The notes under the pieces were generated by a model. It had not been told where the DNA came from and ran no database searches. It was given only the letters and a program-made list of their open reading frames with translations. Positions 1-12,063 of a stretch of DNA of 64,000 bases are shown here, piece after piece (position 1 is the first letter of the stretch; each line of letters begins with the position of its first letter). The DNA is from Thinopyrum elongatum (Eukaryota; Streptophyta; Magnoliopsida; Poales; Poaceae), in assembly GCA_011799875.1 (NCBI GenBank), contig CM022297.1, forward strand, positions 443,411,292 to 443,475,291. The letters are read 5' to 3'. Both the position numbers and the translations under genes were made by a program.

Positions 1-529
1 GCGCCTCCGCGTTCAACACACGTACAGCCCGGGGATGTCTCCTCCTTCTTGATCCAGCAAGGGGAGAGTTGAAGTTGAGGGAGAACTCCGACATCACGAC
101 GGCGTGGTGGTGGAGCTTGCGGTTCTCCGGTAGGGCTTTGCCAAGCACTACGGAGGAGGAGGAGGAGTTGGAGGGGGGAAGGGCTGCGCCAGGGGAAGGG
201 TTGCAGCTCCCATGCACCTCCCCACTATATATAGGGGTGGAGGGGGCTGGTTTCTTGCCCTCCAAGTCCATTGGGGCGTTGGCAAAGGTGGGAGGAAAGA
301 AATCCCATCCTTTCCCTTCCCCACCGATTGTTATCCCCCCTTTTTAGGGATCTTGATCAACGAGCTAGTCAACTAGAGGCTCACTAGGGACATGCTGTGG
401 TCTATGTATTCACACATGTATTACGATTTCCGGTTAATACAATTTTAGCATGAACAATAGACAATTATCATGAACAAGGAAATATAATAATAACCATTTT
501 ATTATTGCCTCTAGGGCATATTTCCAACA
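1..529 (-). repeat. 3' LTR of the Copia element, partial and internally deleted
   Basis: Aligns with the 5' LTR from 5729 onward, so about 200 bp are missing at the window edge. I count about 9 substitutions over 529 aligned bases. Compared with the other LTR it lacks 1008 bp (6081-7088), with the 6-bp word TTGATC at both breakpoints (here 353-358). A TATA-like CTATATATAG is at 225-234. Confidence 0.93.
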
Positions 530-541
530 GTCTCCCACTTG
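530..541 (-). other. Polypurine tract of the Copia element
   Basis: On the minus strand CAAGTGGGAGAC abuts the 3' LTR start. This is the usual BARE1/Angela polypurine tract, which primes plus-strand DNA synthesis. Confidence 0.85.
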
Positions 542-589
542 CACTAGAGTCAATAATCTAGTTCACATCACCATGTGATTTACATTGTT

Positions 590-3340
590 ATGAATCTAAC
601 ACCCAGTGAGTTCTGGGGTTCGATCATGCTTTGCATGTGAGAGAGGTCTTTAGTCAACGGTCTGCGACATTCAGATCCGTGTGTACTTTGCAAATCTCTA
701 TGTCATACTGTAGACACTGCTACCACACTCCACTTGGAGCTATTCCAAATGGCTGCTCCACTATACATATCCGGTTTGCTACTCAGAGTCATCCAGATAG
801 GTGTTAAAGCTTGCATCGACGTAACCCTTTACATCGAACTCTTTATCACCTCCAAAACCGAGAAACATTTCCTTATTCTTTTAAGGACAATTTTGACCGC
901 TGTCCAAATGATCCACTCCTGGATCACTCTTGTACCCCCTTGCCAAACACGTGGCAAGGCACATATCAGGTGCGGTACACAGCATGGCATACTGCATAGA
1001 GCCTATGGCTAAGGCATAGGGGACGACCTTCGTCCTTTCTCTTTCTTCTGCCGTGGTCGAGCTTTAAGTCTTAACTTCACACCTTACAACTCAGGCGAGA
1101 ACTCCTTCTTTGACTGATCCATTTTGAACTCCTTCAAAATCACGTCAAGGTATGTGCTCTGTGAAAGTCTCATCAAGCATCTTGATCTATCTCTATAGAT
1201 CTTGATGCCCAACAATTAGGTAGCTTTATCCAGGTCTTCCTTTGAAAAACTCTTTTCAAACAACCGTTTATGCTTTCCAAAAATTCTACATCATTTCCGA
1301 TCAACAATATGTCATCCACATATACTCATCAGAAATTCTATAGTGCTCCCACTCACTTTCTTGTAAATACGAGTTTCTCATAAACTTTGTATAAACTCAA
1401 AAACTTTGATCACCTCATCAAAGCGTATATTCGAACTCCGAGATGCTTGCTCCTGTCCATCGAAGGATTGCTGGAGCTTGCGTACTTTTTAGCATCATTA
1501 GGATCGACAAAACCTTCTGGTTGTATCACATACAACCTTTCCTCAAGGGAAAGATGTTTTGAAATCCATCTGCCAGATTTCATAATCGAAAAATGCAGCA
1601 ACTGCTAACATAATTCCAACAGACTTTAGCATCGCTACGGGTGAGAAAGTCTCATCGTAGTCAACTCCTTGAACTTGTCAGAAACTTGTTTGTGGCAAGT
1701 CGAGCTTTATAAATGGTAACATTTACCATCAGTGTCTGTCTTCTTCTTAAAGGTCCATTTGTACTCAATGACCTGCCATTCAACGGGCAAGTCTACCAAA
1801 GTCCATACTTGGTTTTCATACATGGATCCTTTCTCGGATTTCATGGTCTCTAACCATTTGTTGGAATCCGGGCCCATCATCGCTTCTCCATAGTTTGTAG
1901 GTTCATTGTTGTCCAACAACATGACCTCCAAGACAGGGTTGCCGTACCACTCAGGAGTAGTACGTGTCTTTGTCAACCTACAAAGTTCGATAGTAACTTG
2001 ATCCGAAGCTTCATGATCATCACCATTAACTTCCTCTTCAATTGACGTAGGCTCCACAGAAACATCTTTCTGTGATGCGTTACTCTTTAGTTGAAACAAA
2101 GGTTCAACAACCTCATCAAGTTCTATCTTCCTCCCACTCAATTCTTTCGAGAGAAACCTTTTCTCGAGAAAGGACCCATTTTTAGCAACAAATACTTTGC
2201 CCTCGGATCTGAGATAGAAGGCATACCCAAATGTTTCCTTAGGGTATTCTATGAAGATGCACATTTCCGCTTTGGGTTTGAGCTTATCAGACATAAGTGT
2301 CGTATTCCCAAACTCTGAGAAATGACAGCTTAGGTTTCTGCCAAACCATACGGTGTCATCTCAACGGAATTAGATGGTGCCCTATTTAAAGTGAATGTAG
2401 TTGTCTCTAATGCTTAACCCCAAAATGATAGTGGCAAATCGATAAGAGACATCATAGTATGCACCATATACAATAGAGTACGACTACGACGTTCGGACAC
2501 ACCATCACACTATGGTGTTCCAGGTGGCGTGAGTTGTGAAACAACTTTCACATTGTCTTAAGTTGTATACAAAACTTGTAACTCAGATATTCACCTCCAC
2601 GATCATATCGTAGACATTTTTATCTTCTTGTCACGATGATCTTAGACTTCACTCTGAATTTGTTTGAACTTTTCAAACGTTTTAGACTTGTGTTTCATTA
2701 AGTAAATATACTCATATCCACTCAAATCATCAGTGAAGGTGAGAAAATAACGATATCCACTACATGCTACAACACTCATTGGACCGCATACATCAACATG
2801 TATTATCTCCAATAAGTTACTAGCCCGCTCCATCATACCGAAAACGGGGTCTTAGTCATCTTGCCTAAGAGGCATGGTACGCATGTCACAACCGATTCGA
2901 AATCGAGTGAGTCCAAAGATCCATCAGCATGGAGTTTCTTCATGCGCTTTACACCAATATGACCTTTAGCGGCAGTGCCACAAGTATGTGGTACTATCAT
3001 TATTAATTTTGCATCTTTTATGAACATGTGTATTACTACGATCGAGATTCAATAAACCATTTACATTGGGTGCATGACCATTGAAGGTATTATTCATGTA
3101 AACAGAATAACCATTATTCTCTAACTTAAATGAATAACCGTATTGCAATAAACACGATCTAATCACGTTCATGCTCAACACAAACACCAAATAACATTTA
3201 TTTAGGTTCATCCCTAATCCCGAGAGAGTGTGCGATGGTGATCACATCAACCTTGGAAACACTTCCAACACACATCGTTACCTCACCCTTAGCTAGCCTC
3301 CGTTTATTCCATAGCTTTTATTTCGAGTTACTAACATTCA
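590..3340 (-). pseudogene. Copia pol remnant (integrase, reverse transcriptase, RNase H)
   Basis: Read from high to low coordinates. GAG-pre-integrase with H-x-GHIGVKRMKKLHADG and a C-x2-C pair is near 2990-2850. Integrase core with IIHVDVCGP and FTDDLSGYEY is near 2800-2650. An integrase C-terminal/RT N-terminal stretch ending in WTFKKKTDTDG is at 2294-1707. The RT catalytic YVDD motif is readable near 1320-1305. RNase H follows with GYVDASF near 830-810, but the middle of RNase H is missing: the reading jumps from SSKWSVVAVST to PLTKDLSHAKH near 650. Multiple stops and frameshifts break the frame throughout. This is a dead copy of a polyprotein that in intact elements integrates and copies the retroelement. 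Confidence 0.85.
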
Positions 3341-3476
3341 GCAACCGAACCGGTATCCAATACCCAGGTGCTACTAGGAGTACTAGCAAGGTACACATCA
3401 ATACCACGTATATCAAATATACTTCTGTCGACGTTGCCAGCTTTCTTATCTACCAAGTATCTAGGGTTGTTCCACT

Positions 3477-3950
3477 TCAGCGACCGTTCTCCTCATAACA
3501 GAAGCACCTAGTCTCAGGTTTGGGTTCAACCTTGGGTTTATTCACTGGAGCAGCAACTGACTTGCCATCCATGAAGTTTCCCTTCTTGCCCTTGCCCTTT
3601 GTGAAACTAGTGGTTTTACTAACCATCAACACTTGATGCTCCTTCTTGATTTCTACCTTCGCGGTGTTAAACATCGCGAACAGCTCAGGGATAATCTTAT
3701 CCATCCCTGGCATGTTATAGTTCATCACGAAGCTCTAGTAGCTAGGTGGCAGTGACTTGGAGAACTATATTAATCACTATCTTATCTGGAAGATTAACTC
3801 CCACTCGATTCAAGTGATCGTAGTACCCAGACAATCTGAGCATATGCTCACTGATTGAGCTATTCTCCTTCATCTTGCAGGCAAAGAATCTTGTTGGAGG
3901 TCTCATACCTCTCAACGCGGGCATGAGCCTGAAATCCCAATTTTAGCTCT
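3477..3950 (-). pseudogene. Copia gag remnant
   Basis: Two minus-strand pieces in different frames (3924-3742 and 3728-3477) match Copia nucleocapsid proteins: a helix-rich segment with FFACKMKENSSISEHMLRL and HLNRVGVNLPDKI, then a lysine-rich stretch and the start of a CCHC knuckle (CFCYEENGR). The product would package element RNA. A stop and frameshift separate the pieces. Confidence 0.75.
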
Positions 3951-3999
3951 TAGAACATCTCATATGTTCCGTGACGTTCAAAACGTTTTGGAGCCTCCA

Positions 4000-5510
4000 T
4001 TCTAAGCCGTAATGCATGACGCACTGAACTATCAAGTAGTCATCAGAACGTGCCTGTTAGATGTTCAAAACATCTACAGACGACGCTTGAGGGGTGGCGC
4101 ATCGAGCGGTGCATTAAGGACATAAGCCTTCTATGCAGTAATGATTACAATCCTCAGATCACGGACCCAGTCCGTATTATTGCTACCATCATCTTTCAAC
4201 TTACTTTTCTCTAGGAACGTATCAATAAAACAGGGGAGCTACAGCGCGAGCTATCTACAACATAATTTGCAAAGACACTTTGACTATGTTCATGATAATG
4301 AAGTTCATCTGATGAACTCCCACTCAGATAGACATCCCTCTAGTTATCTAAGTGATACATGATCCGAATCGACTAGGCCGTGTCCGATCATCACGTGAGA
4401 CAGACTAGTCATCAACGGTGAACATCTCCATGTTGATCGCATCTACTATACGACTCATGTTCGACCTTTCGGTCTCTCGTGTTCCGAGGCCATGTCTGTA
4501 CATGCTAGGCTCGTCAAGTCAACCTAAGTGTTTCGCATGTGTAAATCTGGCTTACACCCGTTGTATGCGAACGTTAGAATCTATCACACCCGATCATCAC
4601 GTGGTGCTTCGAAACAACGAACCTTCGCAACGGTGCACAGTTAGGAGGAACACATTTCTTGAAATTTTAGTGAGGGATCATCTTATTTATGCTACCGTCG
4701 TTCTAAGCAAATAAGATGTAAACATGATAAATATCACATGCAAATCATAAAGTGACATGATATGGCCAATATCATCTTGCGCTTTTGATCTCCATCTTCG
4801 AGGCGCTGCATGGTCACCATCGTCACCGGCATGACACCATGATCTCCATCATCATGATCTCCATCATCGTGTCTTCATGAAGTTGTCTCGCCAACTATTA
4901 CTTCTACTACTATGGCTAACGGTTAGCAATAAAGTAAAGTAATTACATGGCCTTTTACATTGACTCGCAGGTCATACAATAAATTGAGACAACTCCTATG
5001 GCTCCTGCCGGTTGTCATATTCATCGACATGCAAGTCGTGATTCCTATTACAAGAACATGATCAATCTCATACATCACATATATAATTCATCACATCCTT
5101 TTTGGCCATATCACATCACATAGCATACCCTGCAAAAACAAGTTAGACGTCCTCTAATTGTTGTTGCATGTTTTACGTGGCTGCTATGAGTTTCTAGCAA
5201 GAACGTTTCTTACCTACGCAAAAGCCACAACGGTGATATGCCAATTGCTATTTACCCTTCATAAGGACCCTCTTCATCGAATCCGATCCGACTAAAGTGG
5301 AAGAGACAGACACCCGCTAGCCACCTTATGCAACAAGTGCATGTCAGTCGGTGGAACCTGTCTCACGTAAGCATACGTGTAAGGTCGGTCCGGGCCGCTT
5401 CATCCCACAATGCCACCGAATCAAGATAGGACTAGTAACGGTAAGCAAATTGAACAAATCATCGCCCACAACTACTTGTGTTCTACTCGTGCATAGAATG
5501 TACGCATAGA
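4000..5510 (-). other. 5' leader and degraded gag N-terminus of the Copia element
   Basis: This lies between the primer site and the recognisable gag. No long ORF survives. BARE1-type elements have a long untranslated leader here. Confidence 0.55.
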
Positions 5511-5526
5511 CCTAGCTCTGATACCA
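5511..5526 (-). other. Primer-binding site (initiator tRNA-Met)
   Basis: The minus strand reads TGGTATCAGAGCTAGG one base inside the 5' LTR. This complements the 3' end of initiator tRNA-Met, as in most plant Copia elements, and fixes the element's direction. Confidence 0.92.
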
Positions 5527-5527
5527 C

Positions 5528-7265
5528 TGTTGGGGAACGTAGTAATAATTCAAAAATTTCCTACGTGTCACCAAGATCAATCTAGGAGATGCTAGCAACA
5601 AGTAAGAGGGAGTGCATCTTCATACCCTTGAAGATCGCTAAGCGGAAGCGTTACAAGAACACGGTTGATGGAGTCGTACTCGCGGCGATTCAAATCGCGG
5701 AAGATCCGATCCAAGCGCCGAACGGACGGCGCCTCCGCGTTCAACACACGTACAGCCCGGGGACGTCTCCTCCTTCTTGATCCAGCAAGGGGAGAGGAGA
5801 AGTTGAGGGAGAACTCCGACAGCACGACGGCGTGGTGGTGGAGCTTGCGGTTCTCCGGCAGGGCTTCGCCAAGCACTACGGAGGAGGAGGAGGAGTTGGA
5901 GGGGGGAAGGGCTGCGCCAGGGGAAGGGTTGCAGCTCCCATGCACCTCCCCACTATATATAGGGGTGGAGGGGGCTGGTTTCTTGCCCTCCAAGTCCATT
6001 GGGGCATTGGCAAAGGTGGGAGGAAAGAAATCCCGTCCTTTCCCTTCCCCACCGATTGTTATCCCCCCATTTTAGGGATCTTGATCTTATCCCTTCGGGA
6101 TATGATCTTATTCCTTCTAAGGGGGATCTTGGTGCGCCTTGACCAGGGGTGTGGGGCCTTGCCCCCACTACCCACGTTCATGTGGGTCCCCCATGCAGGT
6201 GGGCCCCACTCCGGAACCTTCTAGAACCTTCTCGGTACAATACCAAAAAATCCTGAACATTTTCCGGTGGCCAAAATAGGACTTCCCATATATAAATCTT
6301 TACCTACGGACCATTCCGTAACTCCTCGTGACGTCCGGGATCTCATCCGAGACTCCGAACAACTTTCGGTAACCACATACAATTTCCCATAACAACTCTA
6401 GCGTCACGGAACCTTAAGTGTGTAGACCCTACGGGTTCGGGAACCATGCAGACATGACCGAGACACCTCTCCGGCCAATAACCAATAGCGGGATCTGGAT
6501 ACCCATATTGGCTCCCACATGTTCCACGATGATCTCATCGGATGAACCATGATATCGGGGATTCAATCAATCCCGTATACAATTCCCTTTGTCCATCGGT
6601 ATGTTACTTGCCCGAGATTCGATCGTCGGTATCCCTATACCTTGTTCAATCTCGTTACCGGCAAGTCTCTTTACTCGTTCCGTAACGCATGATCCCGTGG
6701 CTAACTCCTTAGTCACATTGAGCTCGTTATGATGATGCATTACCGAGTGGGCCCAGAGATACCTCTCCGTCATACGGAGTGACAAATCCCAGTCTTGATT
6801 TGTGCCAACCCAACAGACACTTTCAGAGATACCTGTAGTGCACCTTTATGGTCACCCAGTTACGTTGTGACGTTTGATACACCCAAAGCATTCCTATGGT
6901 ATCCGGGAGTTGCACAATCTCATGGTCTTAGGAAATGATACTTGACATTAGAAAAGCTCTAGCAAACGAACTACACGATCTTCTGCTATGCTTAGGATTG
7001 GGTCTTGTCCATCACATCATTCTCCTAATGATGTGATCCCGTTATCAACGACATCCAATGTCCATGGTCAGGAAACCACAACCATCTATTGATCAACGAG
7101 CTAGTCAACTAGAGGCTCACTAGGGACATGCTGTGGTCTATGTATTCACACATGTATTACGATTTCCGGTTAATACAATTTTAGCATGAACAATAGACAA
7201 TTATCATGAACAAGGAAATATAATAATAACCATTTTATTATTGCCTCTAGGGCATATTTCCAACA
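5528..7265 (-). repeat. 5' LTR of the Copia element, full length
   Basis: 1738 bp, bounded by TG...CA. The minus strand carries a TATA-like CTATATATAG at 5962-5953, the expected promoter position. The right edge joins CACTA coding sequence directly at 7266. Confidence 0.93.
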
Positions 7266-8948
7266 CGTGCACCATACTTTACACCATCGACGGCCAGAAG
7301 GTGGACGTGACGACGATAGTGAAGCCGAAGGAACAAGTGTTCCACAGCCGGCCGATCCCCCCTGACGTCTTCAAGGTTTCCGTGGCCAGTGACAAACCGG
7401 GCCACGAGAATTTGGCTCCTCCGTTAGCACTAGGGGGAGATCACGACGAGACCCCGCGGCGGCTTGGCGATTGCAAGCGTTGGGTCCTGTTGTGGCCGAA
7501 GAGTCTGCTTCGTCTGGAGGCGGCTGGGAGCACACCCAGGACCAAGCAGCCTCAGCAAGGTATGAACACGAGCACCCCACCTACCCAATTAGCGTCGCCT
7601 GTTGTGCTGGGTGAGGAAGAGGCTCCATTAGTGGCTGATGACATCGCCGTCGTCGAAGAAGCAATGCATGATGCCATCGACGAGGATGACGATGACGACG
7701 GAGGATTGATGGCTTAGCAGTATGAGTACTCAGGGTTTGAGCGTGATGAGTTGGTGCCTGAATTGCCGGAGGATGAACGTATTATAGGCTCACTTCCAGT
7801 AGCAAAGAAGCATAGGAAGAGACCGAGGAAAGGCAACAAAGCTGCTTCTATGATCCAGCCGCCTCCGCAGCCTCGGGTTCAAGACCGTATACCTATCCCC
7901 GGTGCGGCAAAATGGCATATCCCCGGTGATCTGATCCTACCTAAGGCAGCGGTAGAGGCCATATACGGCGATCTAAGGAGACTTCATGACGATGTGCTGC
8001 AGAGAGAGAAAAGCCTGATTGCCTCAAAAAATCCAAGATACCCGCTCTACGTGGTTAACGTGATGCAGCAAAGGTTGTACGTCGACACATTCCCCGCGGA
8101 GAAGTTCTTCCTTCGATTCGATTACATCTTCGACATGTTTCACTTGAAAAAGCTGGATTTTACGTTTGTCTGCCTTTTTGCCTTGTACATGAACTACATC
8201 ATCAGGACTGAGCAGATACCTTATATCTGTGTCGCTGATCCGTACTTCATGCACGAGGGCTTCTTGGCAGTCTACCCAAAGCACCGTGAATACGCGAGTA
8301 ACTACATCGCCGATTTCATGGTCGGCAATAAGGACAAGGAGACGATTCTCGTGCCTTATCATCCCATGTAAGTCATCCGCGCGGATATCCTTCCTTCGAT
8401 TTCAATCATTTCATTTGCACGCGTGGAGGCTAATTTGAGGTGCACTTATTTTGCGCAGCGACGGGCACGCCGTCCTCATCATCCTTTACCCCCGATTCTC
8501 CCACGCTATTTACTTGGACTCGTCGAAGAACATGAAGAAAAAGGATTACACCCACATCAAGTCTGTTCTCGACAGTGCTATCTTTACCTACGGCCTACGG
8601 GGTGGAGAGATCACGCTCAAGAAGACAAGGAATCGCGCGCCCGCCTTCGGCCATAAGACCGACTTCTGCTGCATCCAGCAACCGAGTGGTACTCTCAGTG
8701 ATGGATTCTATGTCCTCCACCACATGCTGGAGTACAGACGAGATCAACAGAACCTTCGCATGTCACCTAGATCCAGCGATGCCCATATTCTGCAATGGGC
8801 AAAGAACCTAGGAGATTTCCCGGATCATCGACTTCGAGCTGAGTTCTATCACATCCAGCGTGAACTTGCCCAGATCATCATGAAGGAGGTCGTCGAGAAA
8901 ACAGGGATGTTCTACGAAGAAGGGCAAATGTCGCGGGAAGACGTCTGA
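7266..8948 (+). pseudogene. CACTA-encoded protein with Ulp1-like cysteine-protease (C48) fold, broken
   Basis: One reading frame runs from the Copia junction through 7266-8367, with a single in-frame TAG at 7715-7717 between ...GGLMA and QYEYSG. An intron at 8368-8458 (GT-AAG...GCGCAG) keeps frame, joining PYHP to DGHAVLIIL, and exon 2 ends at TGA 8946-8948. The C-terminal ~250 residues match the Ulp1/sentrin-protease-like domain often carried by plant CACTA second ORFs: His in DGHAVLIIL, Asp in AIYLDS and Gln in CIQQPSG are present. The position normally Cys (CGYYV) reads Asp in LSDGFYV, so the triad appears incomplete. The acidic spacer (EDDDDDGG) and basic patch (KKHRKRPRKGNK) are typical low-complexity linkers. 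Start codon and N-terminus are lost to the Copia insertion. Confidence 0.78.
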
Positions 8949-9305
8949 ACACGCGTATCGGCTCAGCGTCTAGACCTGAAGCCTTTCACTGCACTCGGGG
9001 ACTATCTCCCTGACTTGGATGGATGGCACGACATGTTGGAGTGATTGACGATATATGACAAAGTGTCCGTTTAGTCAATACTTTCTCTATGACGAAACTT
9101 TGAGTTATGCACGACGAAACTTTATTTGTGATGTAATTAAACCGTCCTCCTCAACTAGCGAAGATCACTCTAGTTAGGGCATTTTGGGTACGATGAACTT
9201 TGTTATTTATGCTTATGATATGTTGCTTCTATTTTTGCCAAGTCTGTCTCTTTCTGTTGCTCAACTATATATGTTGCATATTATCGACTCATGTGACGAT
9301 GCAGG

Positions 9306-9540
9306 TACATAGATCATCGATGGCGAAGAAGTGCTACGCCAGGAGTATACGACGAGTGGCCGGAGTGTCAGGCCCAGGTGTACTGGTTTCCGAGCGACAG
9401 CCAGAGAGTGTTCGATAGCAGAGCCGAAGCGGAAAGTAGTTAGTTTAGGTTCACGCTAGTGCGAGAGAGGGATACAAACCGGTGCCTCAAGAAGTACTAC
9501 ATTATGTATGATGAGACATGTCATGTAACTTACATAGTTA
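9306..9540 (+). pseudogene. CACTA 3' exon with RNase H1 N-terminal/viroplasmin-like domain, frameshifted
   Basis: A splice-acceptor-like GATGCAG at 9299-9305 precedes sequence reading MAKKCYA, then after a frame change GVYDEWPECQAQVYWFPS and RVFDSRAEAES, then a stop. The pattern Y-x..GVYDEW-x-EC-x..V-F-G-S..F-x-S-x-EAE is that of the small RNase H1 N-terminal (caulimovirus viroplasmin-like) domain, which I know from grass CACTA proteins. One frameshift and at least one stop make it non-functional. Confidence 0.6.
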
Positions 9541-9699
9541 TATCGTGATTATGATGTGACGACATGATTTGTGTTGGATGATATGATGAGACTATTATGT
9601 GTATGATATGATGAGCATATTGCCAGTTTATGATATGATTAGAATACTGCATAAAATCTGTACAAAAACATCGCAAATACATAGCAAAGAAAAATATGT

Positions 9700-9928
9700 G
9701 AAAATATAGTAGTAGCGCTCTTTAGCGCTGAACAGGAAAACGCTACTGCTAAGTCACTTAGCAGTAGCGCTGGTATGGACATCGCTACTACTAAGTAGCT
9801 ATAGCAGTAGCGCGGGCAGAAACGCGCTACTGCTAAATGTTAGATGTAGCACCGTATCAGTAGCGCGGTGCTCCGTGCTACTGATAGCCCTTAGACCCGC
9901 GCTACTGCTAAGATTTTCCCTAATAGTG
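9700..9928 (+). repeat. CACTA subterminal repeat array and right terminus
   Basis: Several direct and inverted copies of an 11-13 bp word close to TAGCAGTAGCGC / GCGCTACTGCTA occur before the terminal ...CCCTAATAGTG at 9918-9928. Such arrays are the transposase-binding regions of CACTA elements. Confidence 0.85.
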
Positions 9929-10881
9929 TCCGGGAATCCTGGGTCTAGGTTTTCACCCGAAGCAGCGCAAGCGAGTCGACGGTAGCAGCAGTGGCATTGT
10001 CTTCATCGAGATAATGATGCGAAAACGCCGCCATCGCCCGCCATGACCAGAGTCATAGCACAGTTTCCACCGGCAGCATTGTCTCCTCACTCAGACGCCG
10101 GGACTGGATGTGTGATGCCACAACCAGCCAGCCGACCACCTCCGACGAAGGAGGTGGCCACCACCGCCATGCCCAGGGCTGGAGCCCCCGACATCCTCGT
10201 GTTGTGGGTCGAACCTAGGAGCAGTTTGCCATTGACGGAGCATGGAAGGTACATGACAGCAGCATGTGGCCCGCCGAAGCTCATATGGGCCCAGATCGGA
10301 CGCCTAGCCGCTGCCGCTGGATATCTAGCCATACGCTGCCACCTGCTTGCCGGACCTGGCCGCCGCCGCCCTGCACCACTGCCGCAGATCCAGCCGGAGC
10401 GGATCACCGCCACCCTGACTGGAACGCCGCCGAGAAGAGACGCCGCTGCCGCCGTCGCTGTGGCACACAGGCTTTGCCTATGATGCCCCCGGCCACGGCG
10501 GGATGGGATGTCTTGCGGTGGAGGTTGGAGTCGGCCGGCGTGGTGCCCCGGTGCGGCGCGCCGCCTCCGCACGGGGGGACGGGGGAAGGGAGGCGCGCCA
10601 CGGCGCTAGGGTTTCGGGGGACGGAGTCGTGGCGCTAGGGTTTTTACCTTCTCTCTCTATGGTACGGATATTGTTGCCCAACTATGCCTAAGCTAAGGGA
10701 GAATGTAACTGACTTCGTCAACTATGCCTTTAGATAGTCCTATCAAAGACTTGCTCGTGCTAGACTTGCCAGCTCCAACACACCATAAACACATGGAGTT
10801 ACAATATATATGGAAATGTTTTTTTAATATATGCAAAGTACAACTTGCCATAAAAGCACCCTAATAGAAAATAAACGACCA
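9929..10881. other. GC-rich then AT-rich spacer, unassigned
   Basis: 9929-10640 is GC-rich with overlapping open frames on both strands and CCCTAGCGCC motifs near 10600-10640 on the minus strand, which resemble leader sequence of a transposon or gene. I recognise no protein. 10700-10880 is AT-rich without visible structure. Confidence 0.4.
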
Positions 10882-10898
10882 TATACTGAGCAGATTTG

Positions 10899-10924
10899 CT
10901 ATTTCACATCTAGATGTGAAATAG
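10899..10924. repeat. 26-bp perfect palindrome in the left terminal repeat
   Basis: The sequence is its own reverse complement, centred on CATCTAGATG and bounded by CTATTTCA...TGAAATAG. A shorter relative with the same CATCTAGATG core is at 11498-11507. Confidence 0.85.
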
Positions 10925-12063
10925 TTATCTCACATCTAAGTCTTCAATCATTGGATCTTGTATGTCTTTAATATTCGCACACACTTGATCTCGCGCTTGT
11001 CCCTTGTTGGGGTTGTCTCGCCGGTTGGCCTTTTTTCTTCTTCGCGAAGATGGGTTTCTTTGTTACGTGGGCTGTGTTATTTGTCCCCCCTCTCTATTCG
11101 TTGCATCTATTTCTATCAGCGATTCCTTTTGCAACGAAGTGCTTTTGTAGTACAGTGTTGTGTATCCGCATCTGGGCTGCTGAGTACTGTGGATACGTGC
11201 TAGGCTTCTGTTCCTTTTGGAACGAAGTGTAGGTGTAGCACGGCATGTACTTAAGAGTGAGCTTTTTTAATATGCTTCTCATGACCCAGTTTTTTACTAG
11301 AAGTTTGCGACCGATTTTTTTATTTTTTTTCTCTTTGCTATTTTTATGATTAGTTTTTCAATTTTCAATTTATTTGTTTTCCTTTTCCTTTATTTGTTTT
11401 TGTTTTTTCTCAAAATTTTCATTTTCAAATTCATGATTTTTATTTTCACTTTTATTTTAAATATCTCTATTTTCATTTTTTTGGATTGGCTAATTCTCAT
11501 CTAGATGATTTTTTTAGCTATGTCACACCTAAGTTGTTTCTCACGCGATCAAACATGTAAGTTTCGTGTAAAATTGTTTTGTTCACATGCATGTACCTTG
11601 TGTCACGTTGGTATTTGTGTTGTCGGGCCGGTTTTTTGTGTCGCTCTGGTGGTTGTTATTTTCGTTGTCTCCCATGTTCACGCCGATGTTAGTATATGGG
11701 CCTCTATTTCACAAAGGTTGAGATTCATCGGGATGAGACTTAGCAATGTCTCATCTAAGTTTTCAAACGTACAATCTTTGCTGAAATTTTCTGCAACATT
11801 TTTATCCACGTCACATTTGTCGACCTTTTTCGTCGTCGCACGTTGGAGGCCGTTTCGTGGCTCGCGTCTGTTGTCGGGGTTGTGTCAGTTTTCACTTTGT
11901 GTGGGTGTGACTTTTTTTATTATCTGTTGTGGGTGCGCTTCAGTTTTCGTATATAAAGTAAGATGGCCCATTTCTCTCTCTCTCTCTCCTGCTGAGTTGC
12001 GGTTTCATTTTTTATTTTTACGTTTATATCTTGTTTTCTATTTAGTTTTCGTTTTTTAAGTTT
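10925..12063. other. T-rich spacer between transposon end and minisatellite
   Basis: Mostly T-rich low-complexity DNA (11290-11500 in particular) with two further copies of the terminal motif (CTATGTCACACCTAAGT near 11518-11534 and CAATGTCTCATCTAAGT near 11744-11760). Short open frames here have no recognisable protein character. Confidence 0.5.

Larger units (their letters stand above)
1..7265 (-). mobile_element. Angela/BARE1-like Copia LTR retrotransposon, truncated by the window start
   Basis: The element reads on the minus strand. Its complete 5' LTR is 5528-7265, followed by a tRNA-Met primer site, broken gag and pol, a polypurine tract and the 3' LTR at 1-529, which runs off the window. 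The LTR ends (TGTTGGAAATATGCCC... and ...CGTTCCCCAACA) are those of the abundant Triticeae Angela/WIS/BARE1 group. Order gag, integrase, reverse transcriptase, RNase H is Copia order. Every coding part has stops or frameshifts, so it cannot move on its own. It sits inside a CACTA element; the other half of that CACTA and the matching target duplication lie left of the window. Confidence 0.93.
7266..9928 (+). mobile_element. CACTA (CMC) transposon, right part only
   Basis: Coding remnants of a CACTA second protein are followed by subterminal repeats and an end reading TTTTCCCTAATAGTG, the inverse of CACTATTAGGG. The left part is missing because the Copia element at 1-7265 interrupts it, mid-codon, at 7265/7266. 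Three-base target duplications are usual for this superfamily; the partner site is outside the window. Confidence 0.85.

Noticed and set aside
10043..10691. Overlapping GC-rich ORFs up to 161 aa on both strands
   Set aside because: Composition-driven; proline/arginine-rich with no domain and no splice context.
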